From Phycisphaerae bacterium (GTDB taxonomy: Bacteria; Planctomycetota; Phycisphaerae; Sedimentisphaerales; Anaerobacaceae): a stretch of DNA of 40,472 bases. The position numbers and the translations under genes were made by a program. The stretch covers positions 1 to 40,472 of the forward strand of contig JADHXR010000062.1 of the NCBI GenBank assembly GCA_016782865.1, written 5' to 3'. The notes beneath the pieces are model-generated. The model saw only the letters and a program-made list of their open reading frames with translations. It was not told the DNA's origin and searched no databases. Of the stretch, positions 34,601 to 40,472 are shown piece after piece. Positions within the stretch are counted from its first letter, which is position 1. Every line of letters begins with the position of its first letter.

Positions 34601-35312
34601 GAGATTTCATTTCACTCCGTCCCCAACGAAACGGCTTTGGCTTGCGATCTATCTTGGGAAACGTAATTGGCCCCGGTGGTTGCTCACTGAGCATTATCAC
34701 CTTCGATTTCTCCCGCTGACCGGCCCGACCGTCGCGACGTCTTTCAGCATCGCGGCCTTGGCTATCCTCCCGATCACCACGATCGCCCTGTGGCTGATAA
34801 ACAAGGATCTCGGCGACGGTCTGGTTCTTCTTGTGGATTTCGAATGCAAGCCCCTTGGCTAAGTAACAGATATAATCCCTCCCCAGGACCTCTTTGGTTT
34901 GGAAGTCCTCACCAAAGGCCTGTATAATTTTCTGCTCCGAGTCGCCCGCTCCTACTCCGTTACTGAGTTTGTAAAGAGGGCTGTGCACGCTAATGCCTTC
35001 GATCGACTCATCAGTCATCCAAAAGGAAAGGTTTCTAAAAATCAAAATATAATGACTCGGAAGGTCGTTAAGGCTGTACTTTTCTTCCCCGCGACGAACA
35101 ACATTAACCTCATCATCCCCGAGCTGAATGGCCTCTGGTTCTCCCAGCTTGCCCAACACCTCGTCTTTGCTCATGTCAAGCGTATAGGCACCTACTCCTA
35201 CACCCGGCACGATGGTATTCTTCGATTTCTCCTTTTGACTTGCCTGTACGTCGTGGAAGCCGGCAAGGAGAATTCCGACCAAAGCCAAAATCGCTACGAT
35301 TAATCGTTTCAT
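31599..35312 (-). CDS. Secreted BamE-like/subtilisin-like mosaic protein, truncated
   Basis: A 1237-residue exported protein. Layout: signal peptide (1-25); module A (about 33-175: TIVPGVGVGAYTLDMSKDEV, LGKLGEPEAIQLG, GAGDSEQKIIQAFG); S8 domain 1 (about 225-600; Asp326, His357, Ser530); module A (about 628-760); S8 domain 2 (about 775-1110; Asp853, His884, Ser1056); and a third module A that stops at IIQAFG (1237). The lead-in to each S8 domain has a pentapeptide-like stretch (DLRGRHLSKLDLRNSI). Module A resembles BamE/SmpA-type half-motifs (GMSkddVlkkLGeP), two per unit; function unknown. The stop is caused by the deletion junction at 31600-31636. The ribosome site AGAGGT is about nine bases before the ATG. 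Confidence 0.82.
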   Translation of the reverse strand: MKRLIVAILALVGILLAGFHDVQASQKEKSKNTIVPGVGVGAYTLDMSKDEVLGKLGEPEAIQLGDDEVNVVRRGEEKYSLNDLPSHYILIFRNLSFWMTDESIEGISVHSPLYKLSNGVGAGDSEQKIIQAFGEDFQTKEVLGRDYICYLAKGLAFEIHKKNQTVAEILVYQPQGDRGDREDSQGRDAERRRDGRAGQREKSKVIMLSEQPPGPITFPKIDRKPKPFRWGRSEMKSLPKYDPALRNGFQVDLRGRHLSKLDLRNSIQNLMYADFDDRTVWPASNKMPHGFNWQKFMELGKNPGLGVHTLHERGITGKGVGVAIIDQTLLTEHIEYADSLRLYEENNIRDETRSSMHGPAVASIAVGRTVGVAPDADLYYIASWELTRDDDPRDNFVFRAQAIRRLLEINRQLPANRKIRVISNSIGWSPPQDGYDEITAACEEAKAAGIFVVTCGIEPYDFDFGGLGRHPLANPDSFESYEPCLDWAKIFYDSAPGRDSDALWVPEDSRATASFTGGDEYVFYRQGGASWCAPYIAGIYALAVQVEPEITPERFWNLAMKTGRTIELEHKGEKRSFGPIIDPVRLILSIQTGESATLNRQQSDTRPTETHPQTLSRAFTIVPGVGIGDYTLDMSKDDVLKKLGEPQTIFLGGKRYTLDNLPKRYFMSFDGITFTMAGDDVTGISVYSPSYKFANGLTVGDSEDKIKQAFGGDFEFEEYKRMDALTYKEKGLRFEISKNNRTVTEINVTQAKRNKTDSPKELKTLPKYDPDSDNPFRIDLRDRDLLKFDLSNSIDDLLYASFDDRTVWPTPDRMPSGFDWQKIMEQGKNPGLDVRSLHEKGITGRGVRIAILDQPLLVDHQEYAKRVRLYEEIDLQGRAEPSMHGAAVASIAVGKTVGVAPEAELYYIAKYNFDRKGTVTMRYIAQGIDRILEINEQLPKDNKIRVISISRGWGPSNDGYDDVMAACEEAKAAGIFVVSCSLERVYGFQFHGLGRQPLANPDIFESYEPGLWWAKGFYDSARMRGSDRLLIPMDSRTTASPCGSDKYVFYRQGGWSWSVPYIAGVYALAAQVEPDITPERFWSLAMQTGRTIELDYHGKKIPFGAIIDPVRLIRAIQTGEPVTPSLEQSDAQPTEPHPQKLSEPQIIVPGLRIGGYTVGMTKDDVLRKLGEPKVIFLGEERYTLDNLPRRYFMLYDDISFFIEEEGVTGIATHSPRYKFANGLKVGDSQDRIIQAFG

Positions 35313-35366
35313 AATGTGTTACCTCTTATTGAGTTAATCTGAAGAGTAGAGCTACCACACTGATTT

Positions 35367-38300
35367 CTATCTCTCACTCGGTTTACGTTTCGGTTTCTCC
35401 TGGGTGGCTTTGATCCGTTTGACGGCTTCTACGAATCCCCTCGGATTGATCACCCGACCCCGTTTGGTTTGGGTGGCCGTTTCCTGAAAGAGAGTAACAA
35501 TCCGCTCCGGGGATATCTCGGGATAGATCTGGAAGGCCATAGCCGCTAATCCGGCCAGGTAGGGCACAGTCCAGCTATTACCTCCATGTGTGTCAAAGGT
35601 ATATACATCCGCTCCCCGATGACTGGCCATGGACCGATTTGAAGCGGGAACATACAACGCGTCCACCCCGCTATCGAAGTAGTAATTGTTTGGGTTTTCC
35701 GGATCTGTTCCCACTAATCGCTCTAAGGTGACGTATGGCATGAAATCCCTGTCGTCACAGGTCACGACCAGAATGCCATTTTGGTGTGCTTTCTTAACGG
35801 CTGACTGCCATTGATCGTAATAGTCCCTTCGGGAAAAGGCCCCCAGAGAAATGCTGATCACTCGCACTTTCTCTGATGGAGACAATTGCCGGTTTCGCCC
35901 CACAATCTGCTCAACCGTTCGAGCCCAGGGGCGATTCTCCAGCCATTTCCAGGGTGGGACGGCATAGTAGTGCAGAATCGCCTGGGGTGCCACACCGCAG
36001 GTCTTGCCCACTGCCATACTACATACTGGCGGTCCATGCATTTGAATATCAACGCCCTCGACTTCAATAGCATGATACAACTTAATTCGGTCTGCATATT
36101 CTACATGATCCCTTAGCAGTGGCTGATCGATAATCGCTATGCCAACGCCCTTGCCGGTGATACCCTCTCGATGCAGCGAACGGACTCCCAGACCGGGATT
36201 CTTCCCCCACTCCAGGCGTTTTGCCGGATCAAAACCCGGCGGCAAGCGGTCGGACTGGGGCCATACCGTTAGACTGTCAAACGTCATGACCTTCAGAATC
36301 TCGCTCTGTTGCGAGAGATCAAGCCGACTTAGATCTATGTTGCTAAGGCCCCAAAATGATCCAAGCTTGTGGAGATCTCCTTCATTGCGAAGGACAATCG
36401 GACGGTTCCGGCCGATGTCGATTCCCCTCCCTTCGCACGAGATACTGACTAACGTGTGTGGGGTCTGAATTTCTGGTTTGCCGAAGAACCTAACTTGAAT
36501 ACCTGGATATTTCAGATATATGATTTCATCATCAGACTCCGTCCATTCCCTTGTCGGCTTCCCGGCAAGGGCCTTAAATTCATCCGGTGTGGTGAGCTTG
36601 TAGGCAATACGACCCTCCGAAGCCGCTTTACGAACGAGGGCCGCCTCGGCGCTGTCTGGCATATCAGGATCACCGCTATCACCTTCCGTCCTATAAACAA
36701 CGATCTCGGCGACGGTTCGGTTCTTCCCGTCGATTTCGAATGCAATTCCCTTGGCGTGGTAACAGCGAAATTCCTTGCCCATGGCCTGTTCGATCTGGAA
36801 ATCCTCACCAAAGGCTTGTTTGATCTTCTGCTCCGAGTCGCCCACGCCCAAGCCCTTGCCGAGTTTGTAGAGAGGACTATGCACGCTGATCACTTGGACA
36901 GAATTATCCTCGAACCAAAAGGAGACGTCACTAAAGGACAGAATATATTCGCTCGGAAGATCATTGAGGTTGTACTTCTTTTCCCCGCGACGAATAACCT
37001 CATCTTCCCCGAACTGAATGGCCTCTGGTTCTCCCAGCTTGCTTAACACGTCGTCTTTGCTCATGCCCAGCGCATAGTCACCCACTCCGACGCCCGGCAC
37101 GATCGTTAGAGTTTCAGAGTCTTCCTTACAGACGCCTTCAGAAACGGAATGGCTACTCTGGCCACGGACCAGGTCAATAAACGCCGTGGGGTGAATGATC
37201 CTGGCGCCGCTTTCATGCACATGGGCCGATGCGAAGAGCATCTCCTTGATCTGTGCGGGGGTTAGATCAGGACGAATCTGCCAGCCCAATGCCAGAATAC
37301 CTGCGGCACAGGGGATGGTATCGCTGTATCCGTTCTTGGCCTTCGGCCTGCGACTGCGCCTGCCCCCGCCGTCGTACGCATACCCGAACGATCTGTCCTC
37401 ATCAGCCTCCGCCGCGGTCCGGGGTGCGGAGGGCACGTGGATATGGCCCTCATCGACCTCCACCTCACCGAGACGGAACCCCGGGGTACAGGCCTCTACA
37501 TTCTCGCGATCCTCCGGATCCAACCAGCAGAGGGACACAAAACCGTGATGCCAAGTACAATCCAACACCAGGATACCTTTGGCCTCGTCCCACAGAGGCT
37601 GGTTCTTAAAAACCGATCCCTCGTCGGAGGGTTGGCACGACACAGACACGACTCGTATCTTCTGTTCCTTGGGTGCGTTTTCATTGTACGCAACAAACCG
37701 GTCCAGGGCCCGGGCATAATAACCGGCATCTGCCTTCCAGGACGGAACCGCCACAACGTGAAGGCTGGCTCCTGGGGCTGTGCCGCATCGCTTGCCCACC
37801 AACTGGCTGGCCATAGCGGGACCATGCATACTGCTTTTGTGCGGGCCGCAATCACTGTGATATGACACGATCTTACCGGCATACTCCGGATGGTCCAGCA
37901 GTAACGGCTGATCGATCAGGCCCACATGGACACCCGCTCCGGTGATCCCCCGGGCATGCAGGTCCCGAACGCCAAGCCCCGGATTCATGCCCTCTTGTAA
38001 CAAGGCTTGTGGGTCAAATCCCTCGGGCAGGCGCTCCGAAGGGGGCCATTGTGTCTCCTGATTGAATTCGAGGGTATCCAGGATATCTTCTGAGTAACGA
38101 AGGTCAGAGGCGCGCAGATCTTTACCGCTTATATCCTCATATGGCCCGAGTTCATCTCGACGATGCACCCTGGGAATATCACTTTGATCGCGCTTTACCT
38201 GGTTAATGCCGATCTCCTTGATCGTTCTATCCTTCTTGTTGATTTCAAAATGAAGCCCCTTGTTTTCGTAAGTAAGAATGTCAATTCCTGAAAATTCCTC

Positions 38301-39620
38301 AAACTCAAAGTCGTGGCCAAAGGCCTGTTTGATCTTGTCCTCCGAGTTACCCACTCTCAAACCGTTGGCAAATTCGTATGAAGGATTATGCGCGGTGATC
38401 CCTGTGACGGCACCGTCATTAATCGTAAACGAAATATCGCCATATGACATGAAATAATGTTTCGGAAGATTATCAAGAGTGTAATTTTCTCCCGCGAAAT
38501 GAATATTCCTTGGTTTTCCCAGACTTCTCAACACATCGTCTTTGCTCATGCCAAGCGTATAGTCACCGACTCCCACACCCGGCACGATCGTCTGCGTCGA
38601 ATCAGCTTCGTGCTCGGATGAATCACTATCACGATCATCGCCTTCCGGGTGATAAACAGCGATCTCGGTGACAGTCTGGTTTTTCTTGTGGATGGCAAAG
38701 GCAAGCCCCTTGGCCAAGTAACATGTAAAATCCTTCCCCAGGACCTCTTCGGTTTGGAAGTCCTCACCAAAAGCTTGTTTGATTTTCTGCTCCGAGTCAC
38801 CCACTCCCACTCCGTTGCTGAGTTTGTAGAGAGGACTCTGCACGCTAATCCCTTCGATCGAATCGTCAGTCATCCAAAAGGAAATGTTACTAAAGATCAA
38901 AATATAATGATTCGGAAGATTGTTAAGGTTGTACTTTTCTTCCCCGCGGCGAACAACATTAACCTCGTCATCCCCGAGTTGAATGGCCTCTGGTTCTCCC
39001 AGTTTACTCAAGATCTCATTTTTGCTCAAATCGAGCGTATAGGCACCAACTCGCACCCCAGGTACGATGGTATGCTTCAATTTCTCTCGCTGATCTGGTG
39101 TGTCACTATCATCAGGGTCGTCTGAGGGCTGATAAATACCGATCTCCATGACGGTCCTTTCCATCTTCCGGATTTCAAACATAAGACCTTTGTGCTTGTA
39201 AGTGAGAACATCCTTAATGCTTCCCATATCATTGAGATGGAAATCATTACCAAAGGCTTGTTTGATTTCCTGCTCCGAGTCTCCTACTCCCAGGCCATTA
39301 GCGAATTTGTAGAATGGTGTATGCACGCCAATCCCTTTGACCGTATCGTTAGTGATCTGAAAGGAAATATCCCTAAAGGTCATGAAATAGCTTTCCGGAA
39401 GATTGTTAAGGGCGTACCTTTCTCTCCCCCCGAAAATCGTTTCCGGCTCTCCCGATTTGCTCAGCACTTCGTCTTTACTCATGCCAAGTGTATGGGCACC
39501 AACGCCTACCCCAGGCAGGATAGCATGTCTGGAATTGTCCTGCTCACTCGCCACTACATGGCGGGAACCGGCAAGGAGAACTCCCACCAGAACTAATAGT
39601 ACTGTCATTAGTCGTCTCAT
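35367..39620 (-). CDS. Secreted BamE-like/subtilisin-like mosaic protein, full length
   Basis: A 1417-residue exported protein and the intact member of the family. Layout: signal peptide (1-25); three A modules (about 33-167, 185-330, 347-480); S8 domain 1 (about 500-850; Asp570, His599, Ser766); a fourth A module (about 868-1000); a short module B (about 1013-1060: KAASEGRIAYKLTTPDEF); S8 domain 2 (about 1070-1400; Asp1165, His1195, Ser1349); and a basic tail. The three catalytic residues sit in atypical frames: IDQPLL instead of DTG, MHGPxxxS for the His, and GYSDTIP or GGNSWTVP instead of GTSMAxP. AGGAGGT lies eight bases before the ATG. It is 54 bases upstream of the next mosaic gene, so they are probably cotranscribed. 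Confidence 0.85.
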   Translation of the reverse strand: MRRLMTVLLVLVGVLLAGSRHVVASEQDNSRHAILPGVGVGAHTLGMSKDEVLSKSGEPETIFGGRERYALNNLPESYFMTFRDISFQITNDTVKGIGVHTPFYKFANGLGVGDSEQEIKQAFGNDFHLNDMGSIKDVLTYKHKGLMFEIRKMERTVMEIGIYQPSDDPDDSDTPDQREKLKHTIVPGVRVGAYTLDLSKNEILSKLGEPEAIQLGDDEVNVVRRGEEKYNLNNLPNHYILIFSNISFWMTDDSIEGISVQSPLYKLSNGVGVGDSEQKIKQAFGEDFQTEEVLGKDFTCYLAKGLAFAIHKKNQTVTEIAVYHPEGDDRDSDSSEHEADSTQTIVPGVGVGDYTLGMSKDDVLRSLGKPRNIHFAGENYTLDNLPKHYFMSYGDISFTINDGAVTGITAHNPSYEFANGLRVGNSEDKIKQAFGHDFEFEEFSGIDILTYENKGLHFEINKKDRTIKEIGINQVKRDQSDIPRVHRRDELGPYEDISGKDLRASDLRYSEDILDTLEFNQETQWPPSERLPEGFDPQALLQEGMNPGLGVRDLHARGITGAGVHVGLIDQPLLLDHPEYAGKIVSYHSDCGPHKSSMHGPAMASQLVGKRCGTAPGASLHVVAVPSWKADAGYYARALDRFVAYNENAPKEQKIRVVSVSCQPSDEGSVFKNQPLWDEAKGILVLDCTWHHGFVSLCWLDPEDRENVEACTPGFRLGEVEVDEGHIHVPSAPRTAAEADEDRSFGYAYDGGGRRSRRPKAKNGYSDTIPCAAGILALGWQIRPDLTPAQIKEMLFASAHVHESGARIIHPTAFIDLVRGQSSHSVSEGVCKEDSETLTIVPGVGVGDYALGMSKDDVLSKLGEPEAIQFGEDEVIRRGEKKYNLNDLPSEYILSFSDVSFWFEDNSVQVISVHSPLYKLGKGLGVGDSEQKIKQAFGEDFQIEQAMGKEFRCYHAKGIAFEIDGKNRTVAEIVVYRTEGDSGDPDMPDSAEAALVRKAASEGRIAYKLTTPDEFKALAGKPTREWTESDDEIIYLKYPGIQVRFFGKPEIQTPHTLVSISCEGRGIDIGRNRPIVLRNEGDLHKLGSFWGLSNIDLSRLDLSQQSEILKVMTFDSLTVWPQSDRLPPGFDPAKRLEWGKNPGLGVRSLHREGITGKGVGIAIIDQPLLRDHVEYADRIKLYHAIEVEGVDIQMHGPPVCSMAVGKTCGVAPQAILHYYAVPPWKWLENRPWARTVEQIVGRNRQLSPSEKVRVISISLGAFSRRDYYDQWQSAVKKAHQNGILVVTCDDRDFMPYVTLERLVGTDPENPNNYYFDSGVDALYVPASNRSMASHRGADVYTFDTHGGNSWTVPYLAGLAAMAFQIYPEISPERIVTLFQETATQTKRGRVINPRGFVEAVKRIKATQEKPKRKPSER

Positions 39621-39642
39621 GACTTGTTACCTCCTGTCGAGT

Positions 39643-39831
39643 TCATCTGTAAAGTTGAACCACCGTACTGACTCCTATCTTGCGATCTGCTTTAGCCTCC
39701 ACTTCCAATGCCTGCGCTCGATGTCCGGCAAGCTTCTCCACAACCGAGTTTGCCAGTTGCTCAGATTCAAAATGCACCTCGCTATTCTTCAGGCCTTGAG
39801 CTTTTTCGATTCAACCTGTCGGCTGCCGCAT
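39643..39831 (-). pseudogene. Broken small ORF behind the ABC ATPase gene
   Basis: An ATG (39829-39831) touches the end of the ATPase gene, and the frame stops at a TGA six codons later (39811-39813). The same frame is then open for 55 codons with coding-like sequence (VHFESEQLANSVVEKLAGHR, then AQALEVEAKADRKIGVSTVV) to a TGA at 39643-39645. The expected partner here is an ABC permease, but this fragment has no membrane helix and I cannot name its family. It may be the fused tail of a lost gene. Alternatively the true start lies after the stop and is non-standard. Confidence 0.4.
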
Positions 39832-40472
39832 TCATGCGATAGTCTCGGCGGCCTGCATCTCGCGCATGTATATCTCTTCTAGGTCCGCATGCTTGAAGTC
39901 CTGCTTCTTTCGGACGGCAACCAGACGTCCCTGCTTCATTATGCCGACCCGGTCGGCAATCTGCTTGGCGCGGAAGATGTCGTGGGAGGTCATGAGGATT
40001 GCCTTGCCGCGCTCGCGCAGCTTGCGCAGTTGGTCGAGGAACTCGTTGGCGCTGGTGGGATCCAGACCGCTCGTTGGTTCGTCCATGACGATGGCAGGCG
40101 GGTCCTTGATCAGGGCGATGGCGATGCCGAGCTTCTGACGCATACCCTTCGAGAAGTTCTTCAGCCGCATTGTCAACGCTCTCTCCGGCAGGCCCACCAG
40201 CCGCATGACATTGTCGAGTTCCCTGTTCTCCAGACCTTTCTTGCCTCCCAGCTCTGCGAAGAAACGCAGGTTCTGGCGGGCCGTGAACATCCCGTATAGT
40301 TGGACGTTCTCGGAGACGTAAGAGACGTACTTCTTGGCCTCGAGCGGAAACTTGTTGCAGTCATGACCGTTGATCGAGGCCCGTCCTTCCGTGGGTTGGA
40401 TGAAGTCCAGCAGGATGTTGACCGTAGTAGTTTTGCCCGCCCCGTTAGCACCGAGCAGGCAGAAGATCTCGC
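39832..40472 (-). CDS. ABC transporter ATP-binding protein, 5' end outside the window
   Basis: About 213 residues of an ABC ATPase; the N-terminus lies beyond the window edge. Walker A (LLGANGAGKTTTVNILL), Q-loop region (YVSENVQLYGMFTARQNL), signature (LKNFSKGMRQKLGIAIALI), Walker B (PPAIVMDEPTSGLDP) and the switch His (ILMTSHD) are all present. The pattern FSKGMRQ...GLDPTSANEFLD matches the ATPases of ABC-2 type exporters. No permease gene is found directly downstream, where one would often be; only the broken ORF. The protein ends MQAAETIA. Confidence 0.92.
   Translation of the reverse strand, partial: EIFCLLGANGAGKTTTVNILLDFIQPTEGRASINGHDCNKFPLEAKKYVSYVSENVQLYGMFTARQNLRFFAELGGKKGLENRELDNVMRLVGLPERALTMRLKNFSKGMRQKLGIAIALIKDPPAIVMDEPTSGLDPTSANEFLDQLRKLRERGKAILMTSHDIFRAKQIADRVGIMKQGRLVAVRKKQDFKHADLEEIYMREMQAAETIA

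Overview
The window looks like a metagenome-assembled chromosome piece from a Planctomycetes bacterium, most likely of the Phycisphaerae/Sedimentisphaerales type. This is inferred from the protein repertoire: DUF1080, DUF4838, a hydrazine-synthase-alpha-like PD40/c-haem protein, Tat-exported Gfo/Idh/MocA, BlaI/BlaR1 (M56), PQQ-propeller and malectin domains, a dockerin-like tail, and long intergenic regions full of short periodic repeats. There are no rRNA or tRNA genes and no CRISPR array that I can see. Coding is on both strands in short operons.

Layout. 1-3.1 kb: a coiled-coil lipoprotein, a lone GspF-like membrane protein, and a coiled-coil ORF without a normal start that is coupled to an AsmA/DUF748-like protein. 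3.1-6.7 kb: a peptide-processing locus with a coupled M19 dipeptidase and C69 dipeptidase, divergent from a C26 gamma-glutamyl hydrolase lipoprotein. 6.7-10.6 kb: a giant PQQ-propeller/Rossmann/malectin fusion. 10.9-15.1 kb: an HzsA-like dihaem protein, a Tat-exported nitrilase-superfamily enzyme and a DUF1080 lipoprotein, all on the plus strand. 15.1-16.4 kb: gene decay, with a GH26 C-terminal remnant, a small terminal-inverted-repeat element, and a DUF4838 gene with its middle deleted.

16.43-20.12 kb is the most striking region: a run of small, unrelated, same-orientation single genes separated by sites with the hallmarks of integron attC recombination sites (paired arms with an unpaired extra base, and core sites whose sequence matches each cassette's own inverse core). 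No integrase gene is in the window. The 3' end (domains 5 and 6) of a group II intron sits inside one site in the orientation and position expected of attC-targeting introns. Upstream (20.1-20.9 kb) is a gene-poor repeat cluster.

20.9-29.5 kb: threonine aldolase; a secreted protein whose dockerin-like tail lies beyond an in-frame stop; a structured-RNA candidate with a strong terminator; an ECF sigma/anti-sigma/isochorismatase-like operon; BlaI with an operator inside its promoter; a truncated BlaR1 abutting a truncated subtilase paralogue; and a Gfo/Idh/MocA oxidoreductase. 29.6-39.6 kb: a 10-kb family of secreted mosaic proteins that alternate a BamE-like 'GMSKDDVL...LGEP' module with subtilisin-like (S8) domains. 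One junction shows a short-homology deletion that split a reading frame. The window ends inside an ABC transporter ATPase gene.

Functional reading: a heterotroph rich in secreted hydrolases. The array at 16-20 kb and the subtilase mosaic at 30-40 kb are both modular loci that recombination is actively reshaping. Family names are from sequence recognition by eye; no database search was run.
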